This document shows positions 1 through 6,901 of a DNA stretch of 8,542 bases, piece after piece. Position 1 is the stretch's first letter. Every line of letters begins with the position of its first letter. The stretch comes from JBGTIS01 sp041745535 (GTDB lineage: Bacteria > Bacteroidota > Bacteroidia > Cytophagales > Cyclobacteriaceae), in contig JBGTIS010000060.1 of the NCBI GenBank assembly GCA_041745535.1, positions 1-8,542 on the forward strand, in the 5' to 3' direction. The position numbers and the translations under genes are program-made. The notes below the pieces were generated by a model. That model was not told where the DNA came from and searched no databases. It saw nothing but the letters and a program-made list of their open reading frames with translations.

Positions 1-633
1 GTCAGCAAGACCTATCAGGCAATCATGAAACAGGTGTTGGCTGACGTAAATTCGCTACCGCCCAGTGGCGCCATCGCAGGTGTAATTACAACGAATGATA
101 ATAATTATGGAGTGTGGCATACCCCGGCGAATATGTCGATCGTGGGTGCGGTTTCTCTGCCTATTCGGTTAACGGACAGGCAACCAGAGGACTTAAACAT
201 AGACGAGGTTTCGGGCAAATCTATTAATGTCATACGTTTTTTTGAAGGAACTGGCATTTTAATTCGGGGAGCCAGAACGCTGGATAGCAACAGCCTGGAC
301 TGGCGATATATTTCGGTAAGAAGAACCATTATTTATATTGAACAAACCTGTAAACTTGCCATTCAGGCTTATATTTTTGAACCCAATAACGCAACTACCT
401 GGATAAATGTTAAGTCTATGATTGGTAACTTTCTGACTGACCTTTGGAAGCAGGGTGGTTTGCGGGGAGCCACCCCTGCCGAAGCCTTTGCTGTGGAATG
501 CGGATTGGGAGTTACCATGACCGCGGAAGATTTACTGGAGGGTTTGATGCGGATAATTTTGAAAGTAGCGGTAACCCATCCGGCTGAATTTATTGAACTC
601 AGTTTTGAACAAAAAATGAAAACAAGAGGCTAA
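1..633 (+). CDS. Contractile tail sheath protein, C-terminal part (5' end outside window)
   Basis: The frame is open from the first base, so the gene starts upstream; the first ATG at 25 is internal, not the real start. About 210 C-terminal residues are present. They match the C-terminal half of the tail-sheath family found in Bacteroidetes contractile injection systems and phage-like particles. Landmarks are PPSGAIAGV near the start, a GVWHTPAN segment, the GARTLDSNSLDWRYISVRR block, the FEPN..TW segment, and the closing PAEFIELSFEQKM. Sheath subunits form the contracting outer tube that drives an inner tube through a membrane. A tube-protein gene often follows a sheath gene in these loci; here the gene ends at a hairpin and the next gene is convergent. 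It could be the last gene of a larger cluster to the left or an isolated paralogue. Family assignment is firm; whether phage or extracellular injection system cannot be decided here. Confidence 0.9.
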   Translation, partial: VSKTYQAIMKQVLADVNSLPPSGAIAGVITTNDNNYGVWHTPANMSIVGAVSLPIRLTDRQPEDLNIDEVSGKSINVIRFFEGTGILIRGARTLDSNSLDWRYISVRRTIIYIEQTCKLAIQAYIFEPNNATTWINVKSMIGNFLTDLWKQGGLRGATPAEAFAVECGLGVTMTAEDLLEGLMRIILKVAVTHPAEFIELSFEQKMKTRG

Positions 634-644
634 GCGCCTCTTGT
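622..644. terminator. Hairpin terminator between convergent genes
   Basis: A 9-bp perfect inverted repeat (ACAAGAGGC / GCCTCTTGT) encloses a 5-base loop. The TAA stop of the sheath gene (631-633) lies in the loop. Read on the minus strand the stem is followed by a T-rich run (TTTTCATTTTTTG), so it best terminates the ThuA transcript; on the plus strand the T run is weak. It sits 41 bases past the ThuA stop. Confidence 0.7.
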
Positions 645-685
645 GTTTCCTGATCAGGCCAGGGTTAGCCTGCTTATTTGTTGCC

Positions 686-1735
686 TTATTTTACCATATA
701 ATCAGCAGGATGCATGCCTTTCTGATGGGCGCCAAAGCCAAACATGGTAGGATTGTACTTGCCTTGAATGTCTACCTTACTTTTTTCAGGAATTTGATCT
801 TCAAGATGCAGGGCCCAGTAACAGGCATTCACCAGCAACCTGCGCAAATCTTCACTTTTCAGATCTACCGAAGCCCCCATGGTGGTGTTGAATACTCTTC
901 CGGTATTCCCACTTTCGCTGGTATATTCCCGGGTCCAGGCTATCGGCATTATCGATTTCTTCCAGTTGATGCCCGTTTCCGGGGTCATGCCATGGGTGGG
1001 TTGCCCCCATACCAGTATTTCCGGGTCGCCGGTAAGTTTTCGGGTGCCATATACATCAGTGGGACCCCAGATATCATGTACACCATTAAGAATCGGGTGT
1101 TTCATTCGCGCAGAGATCCCATCTATTAAAGCCCGGGTGCCTTCTTTCCCATGTTCACCATGATGATCAATCCAGGTTTCTCCCAGAATTTGTCGGCCAA
1201 ACCCATCTTCCCAATTTTCCGCTTTACTATTAAAACCATATTTAGCATAAGGACTTTCTTTATTTTGCTCATACCTGAAAGCATGGGTGGCGGTGCGCAT
1301 GCCCACAATGGGTTTGCCAGCCTGTATATATTGATCAATATATTTCATTTGTTCGTCTGGTAATTCTCTGAAACGGGTAAGCATCACCATTAGGTCTGCC
1401 GATTGTAAATGCTCTAACCCCGGAATATTGGTCTGATTCTCGGGATCAACTTCACCCGTTTTAGGGTCAATAGCGAATAGGACGGTAGTTTTAAAGCCAT
1501 GTTGTTCAGATAAAATTTTAGCCAGCATAGGTAGTCCTTCTTCAGACCGATATTCTTCATCGCCACTGACCAGCACAATATGCTTTCCCTTTCCTGGACC
1601 TTCACCTCCTTCATAGCCAATCCATTCCCGCGCTTGTTGCGCACCCGCAACTTGTGAAATAAACACTAAAGCAAAGCAGCATATACACTGCTTTGCCCGG
1701 GTTACGTAAAAATCTGTGGTTTTATTAATTTTCAT
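686..1735 (-). CDS. Secreted ThuA-domain protein
   Basis: This is a 349-residue protein starting at the ATG at 1735; a longer version would use TTG at 1756 and adds only seven residues ahead of the signal peptide. Residues 1 to about 33 form a Sec-type signal peptide with a hydrophobic stretch (CICCFALVFISQVAG) and likely cleavage near AGA-QQ, so it is probably periplasmic. The rest is a ThuA/trehalose-utilisation-like fold related to class I glutamine amidotransferases: GDEEYRSEEG, then MVMLTRFRELPDEQM, then GKPIVGMRTATHAF, and near the end GRVFNTTMGASVDL followed by the LLVNACYWAL helix. ThuA homologues are linked to keto-sugar metabolism, but the exact reaction of this subfamily is not established here. 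It lies 39 bases downstream of the cytochrome lipoprotein on the same strand, a pairing common in planctomycetes and Bacteroidetes, so the two are probably co-transcribed. Confidence 0.9.
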   Translation of the reverse strand: MKINKTTDFYVTRAKQCICCFALVFISQVAGAQQAREWIGYEGGEGPGKGKHIVLVSGDEEYRSEEGLPMLAKILSEQHGFKTTVLFAIDPKTGEVDPENQTNIPGLEHLQSADLMVMLTRFRELPDEQMKYIDQYIQAGKPIVGMRTATHAFRYEQNKESPYAKYGFNSKAENWEDGFGRQILGETWIDHHGEHGKEGTRALIDGISARMKHPILNGVHDIWGPTDVYGTRKLTGDPEILVWGQPTHGMTPETGINWKKSIMPIAWTREYTSESGNTGRVFNTTMGASVDLKSEDLRRLLVNACYWALHLEDQIPEKSKVDIQGKYNPTMFGFGAHQKGMHPADYMVK

Positions 1736-1774
1736 TATATGATGTATAGGGATCAATGGTAAAATAAATAATGT

Positions 1775-4700
1775 TTATTGCTCAAGGGGATGCGCTTTAA
1801 GCAGTTCTTCCGGTGCATAGAAACCGGTTTTATCTTTCACAGCGGCACGCACTTCTTTTACCTTATCTGGTGAGATGGCGGAGGCATTATTGCCAAACGA
1901 ATTTCGCACGTAAGTTAAAACGGCAGCTACTTCATCATCCTTCAGCATTCCCGCGAAAGGTGTCATCGGTACTTGTCCGGGATATTCCTTGTCAAGCACT
2001 TCAATAGGACCTTGCAATCCTTTTAGTACCACTTTAATAAGGCGTTCTTCATTACCATTTACCCATTGGGTTCCGGCTAGGGGTGGGAAACCAGATGCGG
2101 AAAGCCCTGCGCCATCAGCCTGATGACAGGTACTACAAAAGCCTTCTCTGGCATAAATTTCTTTTCCCTTGATAAAAAGGTCTCGTTCGGCACCTTTCAG
2201 ATTGGTTACAATGGCCTCTTCCTTTACCTCATTTACTGATCGGCCATTCAGGTGAGCCACAGCAGCGTCGTAGGCATGCACCATCCATTCGTCCAAAGGT
2301 TTTTTGCCAGCTTCCAATACAATGGGCAAGCCGATTTCCTTATCCAGCCAGGAGGCCGCTACAATAGCTTCCAATCGGACCCGACCATGCTCATCTCCGG
2401 CGGCCTGCATCAGCAATTCTGCCTGATCGGCCACCTGATGCCCTGTATAACGCAGCACCCGTACGGCGGCAGCCCGCGCCCGATAATCTTTTGACTGCAG
2501 AACCTGCTTAAGCAGGGATTCATCTACCTGATCAAGTCCCCAGGTAACCCATAGGGCTTCCAGCAGGTAGTGTTCATACTGCGGATCTTCCTGATCAAGA
2601 TGATCAATCCAGTTCCACAAATGGGCCTGTACCTCTTTCGGGTCTCTGCCTCGAAGTTCCCGACGGGTGCGATAGCGGGTTCTGTATTCAGGCAGCTTTA
2701 GGTTGTTCAATAATTCTTCAATACTGGCACCTGCTACCTTAGCGGGTTCTACCAATGGGCGTGATGGGTAGGTTATGCGATAAATTCGTCCGTGAACATG
2801 ATCGCGCAGGGGGTCACGGGCATTATGCTGCATATGGCCAATCAGCACATTGTGCCAATCCACGATATAAAGAGAGCCATCGGGCGCAAACTCCATGTCA
2901 ACCGGACGAAAGTTCTTGTCGTCGCTCCATACCAGGTCCTGGTGGTGTTTGCTCTTGTAGCCCGTGCCATCGTCTACCATGGTGTGTTGCTTGGTGCCCA
3001 GAAAGCCAATGGTATTGTTGATCAGCAGGTCGCCCTGGGCATCATCGGGAAAATGACGGCTGGAAACAAACTCCAGGCCTGAAGTAGGGCGTACCCGGTG
3101 TGCTTCTTCAATTAAGTTGGTCGATTTGTGGGTAGCTTCGCCATACCTGGGTTTTACGGTGCCGGGCATCATCCAGCGCACATCCGGCCCGGAGGTTTCC
3201 GCAAAGAAGTTCTCTCCCCAGTCATCAAAGGCAATGCCCCAGGGATTGGGAATAGACAGCTGGGCGGTGCGCTCCAGATGGTGCCGTTGCGGATTATACC
3301 GGTAGAAACCGCCATTGGTGCCTCGTACCGGTCCGTAAGAAGTTTCTACATTGGTATGCAGAAAAACCCCTTCTCCCATATAAATAGCCCCGGAGGGGTC
3401 TCCGGTATACGCGGAGTGGGCATGGTGGGTGTCGTGGTCATCAAAACCACTCAACAGGATTTGTTTGGTATCGGCCTTATCGTCGCCATTGGTGTCGGAA
3501 AACAACATCAGGTTCGTACCCTGAGAAATATATACGCCTTCCGGAGCAATCTCGAATCCCACGGGTAGGTGTAAGCTATCGGCAAATGTGATCTCTTTGT
3601 CAGCTTTCCCATCATTATCAGTATCTTCCAGAATGATGATTTTGTCGTTAGGCTTGTTATCGCCTGGTTTGTAATGCGGATAGCTTGGCATGGTGGCTAT
3701 CCAGAGGCGGCCTTTGTTGTCGAAGGATAATTGAACGGGATTGGCCAGATCGGCAAACTCTTTTTCTGAAGCGAAAAGGTCTATTTTATACCCTTTGGGC
3801 ACATGAATTTTTTTCAGGGCATCTTCACCATACAGGTATTCAGGATCACCATTTTTCTCGCTGGCTGTAAAATTAGTCTGCACAGGCGGCAGCGTTTTGG
3901 TTTTCTGATCAGCGGCTTTCAGGTCCATTTTCTCACCTTTCAGTGCCAGCCAGATGGCCTCATCTCTTAGCGCGGTCATTTCACGGATTTTAGCGATTTC
4001 AGCAGGATAATTATCCGGGCCAAAGGGTTCATAGCGACGACCATACACATGCACCCCATTCGGTATTTTAAAATCATTGTGCCACATCCAGTTTTTCTCC
4101 ATCACGGCCGCATGCACCAGGCCACGACGAGCCTTAGCTTTGTCGTCGGCCTCGCCAAAAACCTGATCGGCCAGCAAGGGAGCGAATTTCGCGTAACCTT
4201 CATCCGTCAGTTGTGAACCATCAATGGTAAGTTGTTTTCCACCATCAAACCATTCTTTGGTAGGTTGATAGACGTCGACAAAGAGTACATTATTGCTGGC
4301 AGCCACTTCTTTCATGGCCTCTGCGTATATGGCCAGATTCTCATTTTCCTTTTTACCATTGGGCAGGTCGTATTTCGCGGAAAGATCCTGGAATGCGATC
4401 GGGGATACAATCGCCAACTGGGGAGGCGCGGTACCATTGTATTTCTGGCTCAGCGTATGTTTGATAAAAGCATCCAGTTCTGCTTTATAATTCTCCAGGC
4501 CAGCTTCTCCCTGAAAAGACTCATTATAACCAAAAAAGGCGATAATGATATCCGCTTTCAGCATGGTGATCCATTCGTCGGGGGAGGGGAAGTGACCCTC
4601 GCTACCGGAGTTTGTGGCGAGTTCGGTCTGGAATTTTTCGGCACCCGGAAAAGCCCAGGGAGAGTTGCGCGCGGCATGTGGCCTGAATCCCGGCGTATTT

Positions 4701-4948
4701 CCTCCGTCACACATGTTCCGGATATAGAGTAAGCTATCAGGATACCGGAGTTGCATTTCTGTTTCAAAATGACCAAAGTTCATCATTCTTGACCCCAGGT
4801 TATTCCCGATCAGGACAATGTGAGAACTTTTTTTGATTTTCAGGGTGTTTGATTCCGGTTCGGTACACTGAAATATACCGAAGGCAATTACGGCTACCGC
4901 GATAATTTTGAGTAGGATTTTGATTGATATATTAATACTTGTTCTCAT
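1775..4948 (-). CDS. PVC-type cytochrome c lipoprotein with SGNH, beta-propeller and HEAT-like domains
   Basis: This is a 1057-residue protein using the ATG at 4948; TTG at 4993 would put 15 unhelpful residues before the signal peptide. Order of parts: lipoprotein signal with a likely lipidated Cys28 (sequence IFQC, a loose lipobox); SGNH/GDSL-hydrolase-like domain about 38-270; linker; a 'membrane-bound dehydrogenase' beta-propeller about 365-750, starting IHVPKGYKIDLFAS and containing DTDNDGKAD and DTNGDDKAD calcium-loop-like motifs; HEAT-like helices about 770-890; and a C-terminal cytochrome c with CSTCH at 938-942 and a probable axial Met995 in PMTPF. The SGNH blocks lack the usual GDS serine (GNN instead) and the final His (DGSQLTDEGY). 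Known PVC-type proteins of this architecture are thought to oxidise sugars or similar substrates and pass electrons to the heme; the substrate is unknown. It is the first gene of a pair with the ThuA protein. Confidence 0.92.
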   Translation of the reverse strand: MRTSINISIKILLKIIAVAVIAFGIFQCTEPESNTLKIKKSSHIVLIGNNLGSRMMNFGHFETEMQLRYPDSLLYIRNMCDGGNTPGFRPHAARNSPWAFPGAEKFQTELATNSGSEGHFPSPDEWITMLKADIIIAFFGYNESFQGEAGLENYKAELDAFIKHTLSQKYNGTAPPQLAIVSPIAFQDLSAKYDLPNGKKENENLAIYAEAMKEVAASNNVLFVDVYQPTKEWFDGGKQLTIDGSQLTDEGYAKFAPLLADQVFGEADDKAKARRGLVHAAVMEKNWMWHNDFKIPNGVHVYGRRYEPFGPDNYPAEIAKIREMTALRDEAIWLALKGEKMDLKAADQKTKTLPPVQTNFTASEKNGDPEYLYGEDALKKIHVPKGYKIDLFASEKEFADLANPVQLSFDNKGRLWIATMPSYPHYKPGDNKPNDKIIILEDTDNDGKADKEITFADSLHLPVGFEIAPEGVYISQGTNLMLFSDTNGDDKADTKQILLSGFDDHDTHHAHSAYTGDPSGAIYMGEGVFLHTNVETSYGPVRGTNGGFYRYNPQRHHLERTAQLSIPNPWGIAFDDWGENFFAETSGPDVRWMMPGTVKPRYGEATHKSTNLIEEAHRVRPTSGLEFVSSRHFPDDAQGDLLINNTIGFLGTKQHTMVDDGTGYKSKHHQDLVWSDDKNFRPVDMEFAPDGSLYIVDWHNVLIGHMQHNARDPLRDHVHGRIYRITYPSRPLVEPAKVAGASIEELLNNLKLPEYRTRYRTRRELRGRDPKEVQAHLWNWIDHLDQEDPQYEHYLLEALWVTWGLDQVDESLLKQVLQSKDYRARAAAVRVLRYTGHQVADQAELLMQAAGDEHGRVRLEAIVAASWLDKEIGLPIVLEAGKKPLDEWMVHAYDAAVAHLNGRSVNEVKEEAIVTNLKGAERDLFIKGKEIYAREGFCSTCHQADGAGLSASGFPPLAGTQWVNGNEERLIKVVLKGLQGPIEVLDKEYPGQVPMTPFAGMLKDDEVAAVLTYVRNSFGNNASAISPDKVKEVRAAVKDKTGFYAPEELLKAHPLEQ

Positions 4949-4965
4949 TGAATGTTTATTAGGAA

Positions 4966-4994
4966 ATAAAATATATAGCATTCGCCACAGCAAA
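4966..4994 (-). promoter_or_regulatory. Possible Bacteroidetes-type promoter for the cytochrome/ThuA pair
   Basis: On the minus strand TTTG (4994-4991) is followed by the A+T-rich TATATTTTAT (4975-4966), partly matching the Bacteroidetes -33 TTTG and -7 TAnnTTTG elements. The spacing is 15-17 bases depending on the alignment, slightly short, and the final G of the -7 element is absent. It lies about 18 bases ahead of the ATG at 4948, between that gene and the collapsed SUS remnant. This is a weak match in AT-rich DNA. Confidence 0.25.
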
Positions 4995-5059
4995 CAGTCC
5001 TGAACTGTGCTGATATTGGTGGAAAATTGTTCGCGGTTCCGAATGTATGATTTTTTGAT

Positions 5060-5584
5060 TTAAAATTCAGCCCTTCTCCTGATTTTGTTGACGGCCTCAT
5101 AAGCTTCTGTCGACGGAACGGATAATTCATTGGAAGCTTCCGCATAAATTAACAACACTTCCGCATACCGGTTGGCAGCACCAAATTTGAAAGAGCCATC
5201 GATACGTCCGGTAACGGTTATTAAGTACTTTTCTAATAAGCCATAATTGATTCGGCCAAAGTATGAGTTCAGGCCATAGTACAGCTTTTCTCCAATTTTT
5301 TTGTATTGCAATTCATGCGATTCAAGTGCTTTGTCGAGAAGATTTTCCAATCCCTGACCTTTTACAATTTTGGTATTTACCTTGATGCCATTTACCAGTT
5401 CACCATCGTAGGCAAATTGCACCGCATACTCCTGCTCTAATTCCAGCAGAAAGTGTCGCAGCGATCTATATCCATACTGAAACTGATAAACAGCAGGGGA
5501 GTTTTTACCTGATGAGGCGAAGTGCTGGGCCTGCAACGTACAGGCGCTGAACATAAGCAGCAATGATCCTAGACATAGAGGCTG
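5060..5584 (-). pseudogene. Chimeric SusC/SusD remnant (signal peptide + STN, SusC barrel piece, SusD C-terminal piece)
   Basis: One open frame joins three pieces that normally lie far apart. Residues are numbered from TTG at 5563. Up to about residue 13 is the end of a signal peptide (LLLMFSACTLQAQ, whose reading frame extends back to 5584). About 24-96 is a secretin/TonB short N-terminal (STN) domain, with YGYRSLRHFLLELEQEY and LENLLDKAL. About 97-133 is a SusC beta-barrel segment (SYFGRINY, KYLITVTGRIDGS, KFGAANRY). About 134-166 is the SusD C-terminal motif (AEVLLIYAEASNE, AYEAVNKIRRRAE). A stop follows at 5060. Intact SusC is about 1000 residues and SusD about 500, so nearly everything else is missing. 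The first ATG in frame is at 5554, too late for a whole signal peptide, and a TAG lies just upstream at 5587-5585. It is most simply a deletion product, though the frame itself is unbroken. Confidence 0.87.
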
Positions 5585-5897
5585 CTACCGCCAGGTATTT
5601 CCTGGCCATAGGTCGCAAAGCGATAAGGTTACGTTTAGCAGGCTTTTCCGTGCGATGATAGACTTTTTGAAGGATACGGTCCTGATGAGCCTTCGAAAGG
5701 CTATGGGATCGGTAGTGAATATTTCTGACAATCTCAGAAGCTTCTTCTACCTGTTCCCGTTTGTGCGGAGAGGTATTTAAAAACTGTTCCCAAAATTTAT
5801 TAGAAGTGTTGTCAGGACGATGCACCCATTGCTGAAAAGCATGGTCCACCACAAAATCTTCTACCTGATAATTTAGATACTCGTAAAAAGAAGGCAT
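5505..5897 (-). pseudogene. FecR-type anti-sigma regulator, truncated
   Basis: The ATG at 5897 begins a good match to the cytoplasmic N-terminus of Bacteroidetes FecR proteins: YEYLNYQVEDFVVDHAFQQW, then KFWEQFL, then HKREQVEEASEIV, about residues 4-58. It continues to the start of the single membrane helix (ARKYLAVAAS, about 99-107). There the match ends near 5577 and the frame runs on, out of register, over the SusC signal-peptide DNA to a stop at 5505. Whole FecR proteins are about 320-400 residues, so the membrane helix and the entire periplasmic sensor domain are gone. In the intact system FecR holds the ECF sigma factor in check and is signalled to by the STN domain of the SusC-type receptor, both of which leave fragments on either side. 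The protein could not do this job as it stands. Confidence 0.85.
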
Positions 5898-5931
5898 TTT
5901 GGGTATATACAGCGGATTTCTGTTTACTGGT

Positions 5932-6195
5932 TAATTTTCTGATGATCCTTCTTTTAACAGCAACCAGCAAATAAGATTTAATAGAATGCACTGAATTCAT
6001 TTGGGCACTCTTCTCCCAGAGGTCAGAAAACAGATCCTGAATACAATCCTCCACCAGGGCAGTATTGCTGGTGATGCGAACTCCATAATCGTACAGCATA
6101 TTAACATGCTAATAATAAATTCGCTCAAAGGCTGATTGGTCTCCCTGTCGGTACTGATCCCAAGGCTGACTGGTTTTGAGCTTTTCGCGATTTAT
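5932..6195 (-). pseudogene. ECF RNA polymerase sigma factor remnant (FecI-like)
   Basis: Read from 6195, the frame gives a typical ECF sigma N-terminus: PWDQYRQGDQSAFERIYY, then a TAG stop (6111-6109), then in the same frame HVNMLYDYGVRITSN, VEDCIQDLFSDLWEK and SIKSYLLVAVKRRIIRKL. This covers sigma region 2. The stop replaces one residue in the middle of a continuous match, so it is a nonsense change and not a gene end. The expected start position holds ATA (6195-6193) and no ATG precedes it, which may be a second lesion. After about 5932 the match stops, and only about 35 bases remain before the FecR ATG, so the linker and DNA-binding region 4 (about 100 residues) are deleted. An ATG at 6099 restarts translation only within region 2. 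The gene is not expected to give a working sigma factor. Confidence 0.85.
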
Positions 6196-6520
6196 GTTAT
6201 AAGAATTCTCCCAATATCTATATTTATAAAAGTAAATCGTCCGATCAATACCGAATTAAAGGAAGATAGGGATAGGTATTCGTGTTTGTTTAAAGTGCGG
6301 CAAGCGATACGCAAGTACAAACAGGTTTACTGAAAAAGGTAATGAGTTGGTATAACATTACAAAAGCATTAGAGCAGGAAAAGGGAAGGCTGTTGGTGAG
6401 TTGTTGGTGAATTTCAAATTGGCGGTAAAAACAATGATTAGGAAAACACATAAGAAATGAGACACTCAAATAAATGCCTCATTTCTTAGCTGATTTTTTT
6501 TGAATTATACGGGCAATCTG
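6196..6520. other. Gene-free spacer between the sigma remnant and the small membrane protein
   Basis: I see no convincing gene in this 325-base stretch. It contains the upstream region of the sigma remnant and, near its right end, the hairpin at 6451-6488. A plus-strand open frame at 6136-6333 overlaps the sigma remnant on the other strand and has no recognisable features. No tRNA, transposon end or promoter consensus was recognised. Confidence 0.6.
6451..6488. terminator. Long-stem hairpin, likely terminator
   Basis: A perfect 11-bp inverted repeat, TAAGAAATGAG and CTCATTTCTTA, is separated by 16 bases. On the plus strand it is followed by GCTGATTTTTTTT, a good T run; on the minus strand by TGTGTTTTCC. 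It lies 33 bases past the stop of the 77-residue gene, so it probably ends that transcript and may work in both directions. Confidence 0.65.
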
Positions 6521-6754
6521 TTAATCGTGGCCTTCTAACTTCACTAGTTTATTATACACTCCTAAAAGTAGAAAGGGTGCTGCCCATTGCCCTACAAACA
6601 ACGCTTTATCGTCTTCTTTAAAAATTTTTAAAGCGAGGGAGGCTGCCATAGAACCTAAGGAAGCCCACAAAAATACATCAGAAGGAATTTTTCCGGTTTG
6701 TTCCTCAATAGCAGTAGCTACTTTACCTTCTTTGTGCCTGGAATTTGATGCCAT
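6521..6754 (-). CDS. Small two-helix membrane protein, unknown function
   Basis: This is a 77-residue protein from the ATG at 6754. A charged N-terminus (SRHKEGKVATAIEEQTGKIP) is followed by two hydrophobic stretches: about 27-45 (VFLWASLGSMAASLALKIF) and about 51-72 (ALFVGQWAAPFLLLGVYNKL). A short acidic/basic loop (KEDD) lies between them, and the protein ends in a charged tail. It resembles small conserved hypothetical proteins I have seen in Bacteroidetes, including the phrase VGQWAAPFLLLG, but I know of no assigned function. It has its own AT-rich upstream region (147 bases from the proline-rich gene) and a hairpin after it, suggesting a single-gene transcript. No enzyme motif is visible. 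Confidence 0.75.
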   Translation of the reverse strand: MASNSRHKEGKVATAIEEQTGKIPSDVFLWASLGSMAASLALKIFKEDDKALFVGQWAAPFLLLGVYNKLVKLEGHD

Positions 6755-6860
6755 ATATTAAATATTTAGATAAAAAAAATGATAATTATTTCAATGATAA
6801 ACCTGGGTTTATGTGTTTTGTTTAAAATAAAAAACATGTTACTAATAAAAATTTTGATTG

Positions 6861-6883
6861 CTCTAAGATTTCTTAGCACCAAT
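6861..6883 (-). terminator. Weak palindrome after the proline-rich gene
   Basis: CTAAGA-TT-TCTTAG is a perfect short palindrome. On the minus strand it is followed after a few bases by AAAATTTTT. It lies about 20 bases past the stop at 6902. The stem is short and AT-rich with a two-base loop, so termination is only a possibility. Confidence 0.25.
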
Positions 6884-6901
6884 ACCGTGTTTTTACTTTT
6901 T

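Noticed and set aside
649..658. Perfect palindrome CCTGATCAGG beside the sheath terminator
   Set aside because: Ten bases only and no second copy or operator context; could be chance or part of a larger fold.
2755..3568. Several plus-strand open frames opposite the cytochrome lipoprotein
   Set aside because: They lie wholly opposite a well-supported gene and show no recognisable domains.
4945..5145. Minus-strand open frame across the SusD fragment and the spacer before the cytochrome gene
   Set aside because: It is the out-of-frame shadow of the SusD motif followed by non-coding DNA; I checked it for a frameshifted continuation of SusD and saw none.
6128..6174. Near-repeat AAGGCTGATTGGT / AAGGCTGACTGGT 34 bases apart
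   Set aside because: Only 13 bases, both within the sigma remnant coding DNA; likely chance.
6136..6333. Plus-strand open frame of 65 codons
   Set aside because: Its first 60 bases lie opposite the recognisable sigma-factor N-terminus, and the protein shows no family motif or start signal.
6297..6353. Short plus-strand stretch reading CLKCGKRYASTNRF, like a zinc-ribbon piece
   Set aside because: Only about 27 codons between stops, no ATG, and only one CxxC pair; too short to support a transposase or zinc-finger remnant.
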